Below, piece by piece: positions 12,530-25,144 of a DNA stretch of 64,000 nt. The position numbers and the translations under genes were made by a program. Below the pieces are notes generated by a model. That model was given only the letters and a program-made list of their open reading frames with translations, did no database searches and was not told where the DNA came from. Every line of letters starts with the position of its first letter. Positions within the stretch are counted from its first letter, which is position 1. Source of the stretch: Glossina fuscipes (lineage: Eukaryota; Arthropoda; Insecta; Diptera; Glossinidae); NCBI RefSeq assembly GCF_014805625.2, contig NW_023998416.1:17710877-17774876 (forward strand). Reading direction: 5' to 3'.

Positions 12530-15500
12530 AAGGAGGCTTGCAAGTGCAACCGTATTTTAATTCCAGTTCTGTTGGGGCTCTGTTATGGGAATCGGTAGGT
12601 GTCGTTGCCAGTTAAATTCACACCCTCGTCAACATCAATTTAATTTTTGCTCGCATTACCGCATATTTATGTATTGTACTGTACTTTAATTTTTATCGTT
12701 CCGCGCTATGTTTGCGGACCTGTCATCAGTTGCGATAAGTGTATGTGAAATTTATGCATGTGTATACAAAATCCAGAAGCACTTAAGACCGACCAGCCTG
12801 TTCATTATACACCGAACAATTCAGAATCATTATCTCGCAATTTCCAAGATATTTTAATGAATTTGGCGAAATCAAGCGAGAACGAACTCCATTGAACATG
12901 CTTTCGGTTATTGTATTTAAAGCACCATTTCCTTCTAGAGTTCTTCCTCTTTCGTTTTCCTAGCGTTGGTCAATGTCCTTCTATGCGTGATAGACGACAT
13001 AATAGCATCTTGAGTCACTCGTTGCTTTTCATCAAGAGATCACGAAGCACTGAAATATACACAACATGCACGATGAGTGGCAAATCGAGTCATTATGGAG
13101 AGATTAGAATGGATTTTGGCTCATTGGGTAAACTTTAATGCTATGAAAACACGACGCTACCTCTTAAGGCATTGATGTAGCAACGGCGTACAAGCCGTTT
13201 CCTTTGAATGCGTCAATACAGTAGAATTGGCTTGAACTTGATGTGTTGGATATGGGATTGCAAATTTATGTTCGTTTGGAAGAGCACAGATTCGAAGTGT
13301 AACAAGATGCAGTCAAGGGTATAGATCTTTTTAAAGCGGTGTATAAGACAATTCACTGCAGCCGTCTATAGTGAAACTTGATACGAGATAACGATATGAC
13401 TCATAAATTCGTTGTGGTAGGTTTGGATTAGAAAGGTCTATTTTGCGTACTCTTATACGTATAAAAATTCTCATGAAAACTAAGTTTTTATCGGGGCAAG
13501 AAGGTATAGGTTTTACTTTGTGATGAACATATGACGATAAATGCATTAAGCGAAGTGGTACAGCGCGTTTAATTGTCGATCCTGCTCGGTAGTAACCTTC
13601 AAAGTTATCTGTTTTGATTTTTGCGGTCTGGACATGGCCAGCTAGACTGGACTCAAAATAGTATACTCAAAAATAAGTGGTAACTAATTTCTTTAACATT
13701 TTGAAAAGGAAAAACAGGAAATGACAAATCAGGTGTTTTTTTTTTTTTATTTTGGAAAGCAGAAATGTGGTACTTCGATTAATAACTCCTGGGGCGAAGT
13801 GAAAAAAAATCGTTTTTATATTAAATTCGATTTTTTTTCAACGGCGTTGCCTTCTGTAAAAGTGATATATTAAGTTGTGAGTTTTTCTAAGATTTCCTTT
13901 GTTTTCTTGTAGACGTTATCGTTCGATCCAAATGCTTTTCGCCGGAGCTCCTTTTTCAAATAATGGTGATTGTAATCAAGACTTGAGAGTACAACGCACG
14001 AGGGAGTTCAATTCATGCCATTGTGCGTGTTGTAGCTATCGACCTTTGACGTCGTGCATATGTTCCGTTATGAGTAAATGTGGTGCCTTAGCAAAAACAA
14101 TTTTCTTACGCCAAAATTTTTAAGACCAATAGTGAACGCATTGGATATTAATAACTTTGGGAAGGCAGTTATCTCTTGCTTCACTTTTCGACTATCGAGA
14201 ATAGTTTCGTTGCAGTCATCTATTTTGCATATCCACCGTATTCAGCACTAGACGATGCTGGTGCTACAACTTCATTCCGGCAAGAAGAGTTGCAGTAACA
14301 ATTTTCAAGACAATGCTGAGTTAAAGAATACATGATTTTAACAGTTGCCATTTGAAGATTGGCATTTTCTAAAAACTTATGCAGCCTATTTATCAAGGGC
14401 GACATATAAGTACCAGTCCCGATAATTATTGACCGACGGTATCGTATTCTTAACTTATATGCGTGGATTAAATTTGCAAGCAGGCATCACTTTTCTATGA
14501 GAAAACTTGTAAAAAATGGAAGGTTGAGAAAATTTGGATAGGACGATAATTTATATATATATATGTACATATATATATTCCTTCGTTATTGTAATTAAAA
14601 AATTCCACAGAAATTTTAATTAGTTTGAATTTTTCACTTTTTGTTAAGTCATTTTTGGTTATTTCGCTGTCGTTGTCATACGAAATGAGTTTTTGTTTTT
14701 GAACACGGGAAAAGAGATTAATTTACCGTAATTTTACTCAATACACGTCTCGAATTATTAAATATTCTTTTGTGCTCGTGTGTGTCCAAGTGACATGTAC
14801 ACTCATGCCGCACTATAGATTATATCGACCTCCCAGTAGTTAAAATACAATCGGCGTAAATGTGTGAAATATGTTTGAGTTTAAAGTTTTATGTGTACAC
14901 TGCAGGCCAAAAGTTTCGCGCCGCTACTAATGCCTATTTCGTCATAATTGTTAATGGTTGTCTTTAATGTTTTGTTTATTTCTTTTCTTAATTTTTTTAT
15001 TTTATTTTATTGTCTTACAGTCCACGTGCTACAAAAATATACGAAATTGTTGCGGATGTATATAACGTCCAGAAGTACCTGACATGGGCGTACGTTTTAT
15101 TTTTTCAGTACACCTGAACTTGTCTGACCATCCTTTCATCGTATTGTCTTGTACTAGAGATTGCAAATTTTAACATATTGTGATGAAATTTCATTCCCGA
15201 ACATGTTTCAGCCCAAGGGTAAACCTTCTTCGCCCACTTTCCATACGTCAGTACTTTATTTTGATGGGTCGTTATATGAATAACTGAATTAAGCAAAGTA
15301 GTGTAGCATGTAGTGCTTTTATTTCTTGTAAATTTAAAAATTGTTACGTCCCGAACTAATCTGTAAATAGATCCGTGCACAAAATGGTTAGTTTGCATAA
15401 ATCCATTAATAAACATATTACAAATAGTAATTAGGCACCGAAATTTTCTCAAGTCTCTTTCTTAAAATTTGGACTTAGTTGGATGTATTAAAATGAACCA

Positions 15501-15670
15501 TTTTCGCATAATGCGTATTGTAATACCACGACGTGCCTGGCAGTCACATGGTCAGATAGGCATTTCATATCTTGGGCAGGAAGCAATTAAGAATAAAAAA
15601 ATTGTTAAAATGTATAAATAAATGATTATCGACGCAAAACTTTTGCCTGCTGTTGTATGCATGTAGGAGC
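12530..15670. other. Intron sequence, mostly unrecognised
   Basis: Holds a probable small fragment of the dispersed repeat near 12760-12810 (AAGCACTTAAGACCGACC) and an exon-like short stretch at 15021-15088 discussed under the rejected items. The 115-codon minus-strand frame at 15105-15452 has no recognisable motif or context and I do not support it as a gene. Confidence 0.4.
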
Positions 15671-15676
15671 ATTCCG

Positions 15677-15719
<43 letters not shown>
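15677..15719. repeat. CA dinucleotide microsatellite
   Basis: About twenty CA units, uninterrupted, between GCATA and CTTTTAA. On the minus strand it reads as a Cys-Val repeat in an accidental 81-codon frame. Confidence 0.95.
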
Positions 15720-15721
<2 letters not shown>

Positions 15722-15729
15722 TTAATTAT

Positions 15730-18420
15730 AATGTTACATTTGGGAGAATGAATCATAATTACCGTTTTCAGTGTTTCTTGGAAATGAACAAGTAGACCTT
15801 TCGAATGCATTCATCATACACAATTGGCCACATTTTTGGCTGTCAAACAACGTATTACCAGAATATTTCATATTAACGACAAATAAATTAATTTTAACGG
15901 GTTTTAATGGTGGAGCGGTTACATTGGTTTATATAAAAGTGTCTAATAAGCATTACGAACTTTAAAATAACCGTAAAAAGGAGAAAGAAGGAGATATTTT
16001 TTTGTGAAAATTTTCTTAATTGCATACATTCAGCTATTAAATGCATTTTTATTTTTTTTTTTGTTTTTACAAAAACTACTCTTTTGATTCAGTTTCATTT
16101 CATGCATTATTAAATGATTCATTAGTTAAAGTAAAAATTTTAATTGAATAATTTATTAAAACACTGATTATAAATGTAGCAATATTTCAATTAACATTTA
16201 TATATATGTACATGTATAAAACCGTCTACTATCAGCGTTCGTGTATTTGTCATCCTTACTTCCATGTTTACACATACAGCACTAACTGATGTCCTCGCTG
16301 TGTCCACTTGTACTCGTAAATGTTTAGTTTTCTTTTGAATTCTTTACATGGGATCGAAGGAAAAAAGAAAATTAAATTTTACAATTACTAAACATGTGTA
16401 CTACTTGAGATAACAACGCCTTACGAAGCACAAATTGGGTCGAGTTGTCAATGTTTGTCTGAGATTTTTTTGCAGCGAGAGAAGTCGCTTTATGAAAACC
16501 ATAAAGGGTCGTTGGCAGAAAAAGACGTCAAGTGTGAATGCTCTTTTTTTTCAATGCGTTACCAATGTGACACTACAAAAACTAGGGGGAGCAAAGTTCA
16601 ATGTGTGTACGAGGTCATCGCATATATATATATATAGAGCAATGGAAAAAAGGACAAAAAAATGGGGTTTCTTTTATTACCACCTACTGCTTACGTATAA
16701 AGCTAACGATAACTACATGTTTTACTGCATTAAGAAGAAAATATTCGCAAATTTTTGCTCAATACATTTCATCCAGTTTTTATAATCTACGAAATCTATG
16801 AAGAGTTAATCTGACAAGTTTCGACTTTCGCTCTTAAATTTTACAGCTTTGCGGGGGAGAGGGATATAACTAAACTTTTCCAGATTCTTAAGCGCAGCCA
16901 ATGGAAAAAAACCTTAACTAGATAAGGGTTTTTCGCACAGCTGTGCCAGCCTCATTTATATCTTTGCGCGGCTGCTTGCAAATCAATGTCTGCATCATAT
17001 CGACGACTACTGTCAAATTTTTCAGGCAGTTAAACATAGGTGACAAATATTGGTTTTCTATGTCAATTTTTGCGATTTATTTAATAGAGAACAATCGGCG
17101 AAGCTGTGAAATGGAAGGTATGTTGCAAAGCTTCTATTCAAAATCAGCTTAGAAGTGTTTTGGATGCCAGGGTTACTTCTCAACAAATTCATAACCATGG
17201 GAGTTTTGCAGAATAAAATCAAGTAGCTCCTTAATAAGATATCGTACGCATTAGATTTTCTTATGCTTTCTAAATGTTTATTACTTCAATTCATGGGTCT
17301 CTTAACTTCTATAACTTCTTGCGTTTACTAAAACTTACGGTACGTCTTCGTAAAGTTTGGATTTTTATAACTGAACAGGCATACACCTACGTATTTCTCT
17401 CCGATTTTCGTTTACGTAACTTATTGTTTTTCTATCTTGGGAATTCAGTTCCTTATTTCACGGTTAGCCTTTTATATATTTACTAGTCATTGACATATTG
17501 ATAAATTTACGAATTTGAAATTTTATTGTCTTCCCAATTCAATTTACGGTTTTCTCAACTTATTAAGGTCATAGTCAGTACTCTCCCGGACTGCTTAGCC
17601 TAAGTCGGCTGTTATGAACACACCGTTTAGCGAGTCCGCACGTGGACTGAATGAATAATCTTAAAGGATTTGCACGAACGGATAGTTTGTTCACGGAGAA
17701 TATGTCTAACTTCTATCATAAGCCACGCAACAAGGCCGGAAGTGGAGAAAGCTACCTCCTTCGTTTCTTACTTTGCCTCTTTGGTTGACTTAGCTACATT
17801 TGTTTTACACTAATTCGACCGCAATACTTTGACTTTACATTGTATCTAGACGGGCGTTCTGGTATATTCCAGGACGAACTACTGCCTATAATTGCTTGGG
17901 CAGCACTGTTCTAATATCTAAGATATCTATGCTCAGTATTACGAAAATGTTCAAATTTAATAAGTCGCCGAAACGGTATGTAACATAGGTAATCCAGACT
18001 ACATTTGTTTCATTTCTTTGGGATAAGAAGAGTGGAAAATTATATAGAGATGACAGGCGCTAGGATGCGATGAATTTGTTTTCTTCATTTTAACATCTGA
18101 TATGTCTTTAGCTTACTCATCGATTCAAATTCAGAATGTAGTACATTTTGTATGGAATGTTAAAGCACTTTATCTGATAACGTTTTACAGGCAAATGGAT
18201 TGAATTTAAATTCTTGTTAAGAGAAGCGCAACTAATAGTTTAGAGAGCAAAATAATCTTTGCCATGTAAAAGTATTTTAAGCTTTACGCAACGATACAAG
18301 TTTTTTCACTGAAGAGTAAAATGGAGTGAAGTGTAAACGTGAAGCTGAGTGTGGAGTAGATCGACTTTTCTGCCAAAAAAACAACCATTTGTGGGAAACA
18401 TTGTCTCTTTCACTTAATTC
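15730..18420. other. Intron sequence, nothing recognised
   Basis: AT-rich with accidental frames, the longest a 116-codon frame at 16435-16785 that looks like random low-complexity peptide. A less AT-rich patch at 17575-17880 may be an old repeat, but I cannot name it. Confidence 0.35.
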
Positions 18421-18424
18421 GAGG

Positions 18425-18650
18425 GATAATTCAATTGAAGCGTAACGGGTGACGAGCAAGACATGGCTTTACAGTGCCCAAGTGCAAACGGCCTGTACGC
18501 GAAATAAGAGAACCATTGAGCATAAAGCTGAATATCCGTGTGACCATGATTTGTTTCGATAGACTCCGTACAGTTTATTATGAGTTGCTTCAATCAAAGG
18601 AAACCATCACGCTACTAAAAGCAAGTAATGTAATGGACGTAAATGGGCGC
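18425..18650 (+). pseudogene. Mariner transposase relic 1 (catalytic core fragment)
   Basis: Around 18440 the sequence reads VTGDE, the first catalytic Asp motif of mariner (DD34D) transposases. About 90 bases on, in another frame, come residues resembling PNIHG..VMLCIWWD followed by TVYYELLQSKETIT, which match the mariner core (VVYYELLKPGETI). The reading frame is broken between these pieces, so this is a decayed copy. A 166-codon open frame at 18474-18974 contains the second piece, but its downstream part has no mariner similarity and is probably accidental. I could not find the HTH region, the later Asp motifs or terminal repeats. Confidence 0.65.
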
Positions 18651-19171
18651 CATATGGCAAATGCTAACATCGTTTTCAACAGAATGAAATTCTATTGGGC
18701 CTTACCTTCCTTGCTTCCTTCCTTATTCCGTTTAGTCCGTGTAATTAGTGCTGGCTTTACTTCTTATGACGACGCTAAGCAAACGAGGGTTTTGGGGAGA
18801 ACTCTCGAAAGATCTTTTTTGTCCTTTCCGCATGAAATTCGTATTCCGTTTGCATTATTAGAACTATTTCATATAGCGCAAGTTGCTCTTACGTCTACGT
18901 TACATTTACAATCTGAGCTCTATTTACCTTACCATCTGACATTCAAACATCGTCAAAAAAGTTTCCAGTTGTAATTTCTCTTTTTCAATCGATTAGAAAG
19001 CAATGAAGCCTATAATAATGGGCGAGAAGGGGTATTTTTTCTGTTTTCGCACAGGTTTACAAGAAATAAATAGAAAAGCTAACTTTGTTGCTTTTGAAAA
19101 TAGAGCTCATGTCAGTTTATTTTGTTTTTTGGCGTGTCTGTTGGGGGACTCAGCTCTTTTTGTAATATCAA

Positions 19172-19300
19172 CCGCTTCGGGTAGCCGAGTAGGTGAGAGT
19201 CGCGAGTACCAAGTCGGTATCCTCGGGTTCAAATCTCAGTGCGGTAAGATTTTCTTAGTCGATAAAGGCATCACAATTACCGATTAGGCACGAGCTCACT
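19172..19300 (+). repeat. SINE-like tRNA-derived repeat, copy 2 (best preserved)
   Basis: TAGCCGAGTAGG at 19182-19193 fits the Pol III A-box consensus exactly. GGTTCAAATCT at 19226-19236 is close to the B box. The spacing suits a tRNA head, and the CCGAG wording recalls type II (Ser/Leu) tRNAs, although the stems do not pair well enough for a functional tRNA. A tRNA-unrelated body follows: CAGTGCGGTAAGAT, TTAGTCGATAAAGGCATCAC, and CCGATTAGGCACGAGC. This matches the body of copy 3. I see no clear A-rich tail or target duplication. Confidence 0.65.
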
Positions 19301-19379
19301 AAGCTGCGGTCACTTTGTACCTCTTTTTCCTCTTCTACACTTTTTTCTGACAATCATCGCATTACAGGTGTAGAGGTTG

Positions 19380-19670
19380 ACATCTCGGAGTAATTGGTCG
19401 CAAAGGAAAATATCTCTGTGCAATTAGTTCCAAATGTTTTAGCAAGATTTAAAGTTGATCTCCTCGTTCTTGCGGTAGATGGACAGCAGAGTAGACTTAC
19501 GGGCTCTCTTCCATTGAAAATACAGATGTTCTTAGTATATATTGCGCTATGGGTTTGTTGTTCGACATATCTGACCCATTTTCAATATCGACCTGCCTGC
19601 AAGAATTATGTTAATACGGCCTTCCACAACGACTGATATATTGTACGAGTTTAAAAATTGTTTGTGTACT
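19380..19670. repeat. Dispersed fly repeat fragment
   Basis: ATTGGTCGCAAAGGAAAATA early in the segment and GTTGTTCGACATATCTGACC with CATTTTCAATATCGACCTG near its end. The latter matches GTTGTTCGACAGCTTAGCTC and CATTTTCAATATCAATCTG in the 24.8-25.1 kb copy. It directly follows SINE-like copy 2. The 80-codon frame inside has no support. Confidence 0.45.
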
Positions 19671-19897
19671 CAGGTTTCTAACCCGCTACTCTATTCCCTC
19701 CCACTCTCAACAGTTCCAGTAATTTTTTAACTGGCATTTTTTTCATTTTTTCCAATGAATGCAGCAGTAGCAAGGTGAGAAAAATGTTTTCAGCGAAATG
19801 TCCGATATGTACCCATCGTAAGTAAAATCCTTTCTCCAGAGACAATCTTATGAGCAAAATTTTTTATAATCACGATTTCGAAATTTGTTTTTTAAAT

Positions 19898-19923
19898 AAA
19901 AAAAAAAAAAAAAAAAAAAAAAA
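19898..19923. repeat. Poly-A run
   Basis: Twenty-six A in a row. It could be the tail of a retroposed element, but no target duplication or recognisable body lies upstream. Similar shorter runs occur at 39989-40008 and 54272-54289. Confidence 0.85.
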
Positions 19924-19929
19924 GTTCAG

Positions 19930-22900
19930 ATGTCAACTTCTACAAGATAATGGGAGAAATAATGCAATTTTTTAAATCAAACACTTTGAGCACTTGTGCT
20001 TAATTAACTAATCTGTTAAACGAACAACTAGCACGAGATAGTAAAAGCAATTAATTGATTTATAGAAAATTTCAGTTGATTTCATTCTCTTCTTTCTTAT
20101 TTTTCATCATTTATTCCTCCTTTGTCCTACAAAAATATATTTGATTGTTAGTGGTTCGAAATGAGTTACGAGTTAAAGTTTTTCATAGTCATCGAAAATT
20201 AATTTTAGCATTCAAAATAAGCAACATGTGACTTTGACGCAATCTGCCAAAACCCTACCTTACTTACCCACCTACCTACCTACCTTAATGTATGTTAAGA
20301 AAAAAAATATACAAAATACAATAGAAAAAAATAACTAAAATATGTAACGTAAGTATAAGAAGGCACAATTTATTTAGCACACTATGTAGCCATAAATATT
20401 CTCTAACATGGTTATAGCCTGACATATATGACAGCAGTCTAGGTGCTAGGTTAAAATATATAAAGATGTAGATAGATCCCTTTTGTCTCTAAGGCTTATC
20501 AAAACTGTGGAGTTCCTATAACGGCAGAGGTGACTACTTCTATGCGTGACATGGATCTGAATAACTTAATATATCTCCCCTGGTGTATGTAAGAAAAAAG
20601 AAAAAAAATGTTACCTTAATTTTGTTACAAAGAAGAGAAAGAAAAACGAAAAACAAATAGGTATAAATAATAGCAAAAAAAATTGCCTAAGGTTACGCAC
20701 CCAGTTACAGCCTAGTCGCTGCTATATGATTTAAGGTTTTGTGTTTTGCAAAAAAAAAGAAAAAAGTTTAAATTGAAGGATAAGCTGACAATGACATGAG
20801 TCTAAGAATGGTTAACTTGCTGGTGCTACTAGTAGTTGTAGTAGTAGTAGTAGTAGTAGTCATTGGCACAGAGCGAAGCATTTCTTTTACTCTATTTACG
20901 ACAAGTAACAACATTCAACGGTTATTGCAAACAAACGCAGACGTTTCAAGTTTATCCAATGAATGCAATGAAGGCAACGTTCATCGGGAGTAAAGATTTT
21001 TTCCTTATATTCTGCTTTATATGCTGTATAGGATAGTTTGTCGAATTGAAAGCCAAAATATCCGACAGCGAAAATGGGAAAAAAAATTATGATCTCCAAG
21101 GTTTTTTTCAAGAGCGAAAAAAAAAAGAACAAAACAAGTCAGGAGAGGCTAACGTGTACATTTCAGGTTCTTAAATAGTTCACTGACTGTTTGCTGGCCG
21201 TCGCTAGGATATGTACATTTTGGTGACGGTGGTATCCTAGAATTACAGCGTGTTGAGTAATTTTCTTTTGTTTCCAATCAAATTAAAATTTTTATAATAC
21301 ATTTGCCTTTTATTTTTAATCTTAAGGAAAAGAAAAAAAATTCGAAGTAATTGTAGACAAAGACGAATATTAAATTTTTTCTAGCAGAGTTATTTCGCAC
21401 AATACTTTTCTAAGTCGGGCGAGGGAGCCTTTTGATTGGTTACTATATTTTTATTACGTCTACTTAAGAAGTTAATCTGAACACAAATCAAATGATGACA
21501 TCTTTGTCTGCAGTTATTACTGCGGAGAATTTGCAGAAAGTACGTGTTTTTCTTTTTTAGCAAATTTATTACTATAAAATAGAAAATCCTCTTAAGTTGA
21601 AAGAAAATGCATATAAACAGAAACAACTAATGCCACTGGAATTTAAATGGTGCGTTTACCAAATAGACGTAAAGCAGTAAATTACAAATTGTGTGTGAAA
21701 ACATTTGAGCAAAGAAACACTCAGGCAAGAAAGCAATAAGTTTTCGTGAGCCAGAACTTATGATGTATACAACTACGCTATAGCTTAAGAGGTGTACTAA
21801 TTATTCACATCATGTACATTTTATCTAACCCTTAGCTCTTTCCAGTTGCTCTCTTACACAAAGTCTTCAGATTCTACACTTCAATAATTGGACTTTGCCT
21901 AAAGTTGGAATTTAGTTAAAGTTTACTAAAATCTAGTTTTGAAGAAGATTTCGTGTCATTAAAGCTTGATTAAAAGCAGCAACTATAAGTAACAGTAACT
22001 AAAGATCAAGTTAAGTGCTTCACATCGTTGACTTTTTAATTTGGCCTTGTGTCAGGCTCAATTGCTTGCACATAGGGAATTGGTTGCAAAACTTTAAGTA
22101 TATAGGTGCAAAAGTTCTCATAAAAATATCTGAAAGTGGTCGGGTAAATAGGGTAAGCTTTAGTGCCACCAAACGCCAAAGCTATCTTCCAAGGTGCAGG
22201 AGGAGTGATGAACAGCCTCTCTACTTTGCTGATGTCAATGTAAACGACGTTTTGGGCAAAACGATATTCATTGGTCAGAACATGTGTTCGAACAGTAGAA
22301 GGGCGTAGAATTTTTAAATCAGTGTGAAAAATACTTTAGTGCAGCCGATATTCATACCATTCACACCGTCTTGGAATCCCTCTAGAAAGTGTGTCCGCAA
22401 CTGTCGATACCCTTATGCATCGGAGCAAAGTCAGGGCAAGTGTTCTACGGAGATAAAAGTGTTATGTCCTAAATAGTGAATTAAATCCTTCAACGGAACT
22501 ACACGACTTTCTCAGCTTCTTTATTCATTCGTTCTGGAGTTACCTGCATATCGCATTACCCACTACCGCGACTCGTTGTTTTTAACCCAACTGTTCGCGT
22601 TCGGGGCAAACAATCGCCTCGAACATTCATATCCACTATTCTCTTTCTTCATCCCTTTTCTGTCCACCACCGTGCCTCCACGGCGTATCCACGGAAATCC
22701 CCTAAGAGGCTGACCATAGAAAAAAGAGAAGAAATATAAATTACCCCTGACTTTACAATTTAAGGGGGTTTAACTTTTTCCTTTCTCACCTTTGCTTAGA
22801 GGTCGGCAACATCATATTATTAGTTCGTGACAACAATTAATGGATATTTACATCAAATGTGTTTTTGTAACTAACAAATCTATCTAATGTTCAAGTTCAT

Positions 22901-24005
22901 ATCAAAATCAACAAGATGGGGGTCTATTCCGGATTGAAGAACCGAATGAAGTTTTCTTATTTGACGATGATTTTATAAACAACATTCAGTTTGGATATGG
23001 CGTTCAGATCCGAATAGATGGCAATCTTTGCAAGGTTCACACATAAATACAAGTGCTTCCAATTTTGAAATTTTTAACGTAATTTTACAAAGATTTAAAC
23101 AATGTTCGAAAAGTCGACTTATGCCTAATACAGTTGTAAACAGTGTGCTTAGGTTTGTCTCTTTTTCTGTTTTGCTAATTTACGTAAACAAGTGAATGTT
23201 AGTCAACTAAAGTGTTCACGCTTTCTTGCCAGATTTTTTTGTTCTTTTTCGTTTTTTTTTTTTTTTTTTTCAAAACAAAGAATACACTTATATACCCATA
23301 TACATACAATGCGTGCATTAATGTTGATGATGTGTAAAAACCATCCTTGAAGGTGTAATAAAATGTTAAAAGCTCATAATGTGTGGCCATTACAATTCAA
23401 CGCACTTAAATAACACACGTATAAGACTTATAAAACTACGTTATATAAAGCAGAAAACACTTTACAATGTGATCATAAAATTCGTTACAAACATGATTAA
23501 GAATTTATTGTTACTTTGCGTGTATGCTTATATGCGTGGCGAACGTTTCTTCTTTTTTTCTTCTTCTTTTGTTTTGCATGTAAAGGGTGCTACTGATCTT
23601 AGCAGTTGCCGGTTTAAGTTTTTTTTACTGCCTCTTTAATGATTTCGCAAAAATCGTCAAATACTTCAAAGCTTCATTAAATTTTGCGATTATTATTTTG
23701 AAATCCTAGGATTTATTGTTCCTAATATAATTTCTTTCGTTGCATTTGCGAAGGGCTTAGCAAAAATAAATCTTCTCATATTATTACTCCTACGACTTCT
23801 TCATTTTATTGTATCCTTTCATTTCGGGATACTTTACGATTTTTAATGAGAATTATTTCAAACAGTGTTGGTGTCGTTACTGTATTACGATAGTAAGATT
23901 GAATGTTTAGTTTTGTATCCATTACGTTTTCAATATATCGAGGAGTACTTTACGAGACTTGAAAATAAAAAAAATGCTTGTTTTGCAAAATTCGATTTTA
24001 TTCAA
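19930..24005. other. Intron sequence, nothing named
   Basis: Contains the GTA microsatellite and an ACCT-unit run (20270-20284). A relatively GC-richer patch at 22010-22740, with a 97-codon frame at 22015-22308, may be an old repeat. No family match by eye. Confidence 0.35.
20836..20861. repeat. GTA/TAG trinucleotide microsatellite
   Basis: About eight GTA units following ACTAGTAGTTGTA. The poly-Val frame it creates at 20796-20993 is an artefact. Confidence 0.9.
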
Positions 24006-24009
24006 TTTT

Positions 24010-24770
24010 TAATTTTTATACCCACCACTGAGAGATAGGGATATAGTCATTTTGCTTCTTTTCTATAATATATGTACCACCCAAAATGAAACTTCAGAGC
24101 CCCTATAAAGTTTATATATTCTTGATCAGCGTGAAACCCTGAGTTGATTTTGCCATGTCCGTCCGTCTGTGCGTCTGTGTGGTGTGTGTTGTTGGTACTC
24201 TCCTGGTCGCGGAAATGCAGATATCAACTTCATTAGAATTTTCCGTATGCAGGTTGGTACTGCAAATGGGCCAAATTGGTCAGATCAGAAGAAAAAGTGG
24301 AGCGTAAACTGAACGCCACTCAGTTTTTTCCAAAAATAAATGTTTGGAGTTTTGCTCGTTATTCGGAAATTATTCAAATTAGAAGGTTGAAAGTTTCCAC
24401 ATTTGCTTTACGAGACACTTCACTCTCTAGGTCCAAAAGTGGAATCAATCGGCCGTGTCCACGCGAAGTTACGAGTAATTAAATTTAATTTTTTTCAATT
24501 TATGGAGGTTTAATGCCTATCTATCATAAGGCAAAGAAGACAAAACATATAAAACTATTTTGTAAACTCCTCAAATGAAGATATATTATCTGCCTAAAAA
24601 TGGGTTAATTTTAAAATGGATATGGTGGGCACCGCGATTAATTTTTTCTTAATAATACCAGCGATATGGGCCTCAAATAAAAGAACTTGGAGAGTAGAAC
24701 GCGAAAAGCATAGTGTTGGGTAGGCGAGATTCGGCCCTCGCCGAATATAACTTTCTGGTACTGGTTTATT
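24010..24770 (+). repeat. Dispersed fly repeat, near full-length copy
   Basis: One end reads TTTTTATACCCACCACTGAG with GATAGGGATATAGTC. It is followed by CCCCTATAAAGTTTATATAT, TCTTGATCAGCGTGAAACCC, CATGTCCGTCCGTCTGTGCG and AAATGGGCCAAATTGGTCAG. The other end reads GGCGAGATTCGGCCCTCGCC then GAATATAAC. From general knowledge, very similar sequences are scattered through schizophoran fly genomes as non-autonomous repeats. This copy has both end signatures, so it serves here as the reference for the fragments. Class is uncertain. No coding capacity is seen. Confidence 0.75.
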
Positions 24771-24789
24771 TTTGAAAGGCTACTATAGA

Positions 24790-25140
24790 ATTATTCGCAG
24801 AGTACAGAGTTGTTTCTCTTTTGAAATACAAAAGTGTTCTCAATGTACGTGGTACCGTAGGCGCGTTGTTCGACAGCTTAGCTCCATTTTCAATATCAAT
24901 CTGTGTCGAAGAACTTTCAAATTTTTTTCCGAAAGCTTCAGTATGGCGGCCAGGGGAATGTGTACCACAGGCATTACATAGAAAGACGGACGGGCAGATG
25001 GATAGACAGACAGATGGACAGATAGATAGACGGACATGCCTAAGTCGATCAGAATTTTATGCTGCTCTAGAATATGCGCAGTCTATCGGATCTATGAAGC
25101 GACCTTCTGAATGTTAAAAATCTTAGATGGTGGGCATAAA
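24790..25140 (-). repeat. Dispersed fly repeat, inverted neighbour copy
   Basis: Read on the minus strand this begins TATGCCCACCATCTAAG, then ATTCTAGAGCAGCATAAAAT, CGACTTAGGCATGTCCGTC and a run of GTCTATCTGTCC-type units. It is the same element as at 24.0-24.8 kb in opposite orientation. Tail-to-tail placement makes 24017-25138 end in TATACCCACCA and TGGTGGGCATA. On the + strand the tetranucleotide-like tract GACGGACGGGCAGATGGATA (24985 onward) is the expanded CCGTCTGTC region. Confidence 0.7.
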
Positions 25141-25144
25141 AAAA

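Noticed and set aside
15014..15090. Exon-like stretch: T-rich tract, CTTACAG, a short frame reading SPRATKIYEIVADVYNVQKYL, then GTACGT
   Set aside because: The splice signals are good and the peptide looks plausible, but no protein family match is evident. An alternative internal Btk29A exon would have to keep frame between residues 77 and 78, and this length does not clearly do so. RNA-seq would decide.
15677..15719. Cys-Val repeat peptide on the minus strand
   Set aside because: It is simply the translation of the CA microsatellite.
18474..18974. 166-codon open frame, the longest in the window
   Set aside because: Its start overlaps a mariner core relic in a mixed frame and the remainder has no family resemblance. 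It is best explained as a relic plus chance.
19172..19300. A functional tRNA at this locus
   Set aside because: The promoter boxes are present, but acceptor and anticodon stems do not pair and the body matches two other dispersed copies, so it is a repeat.
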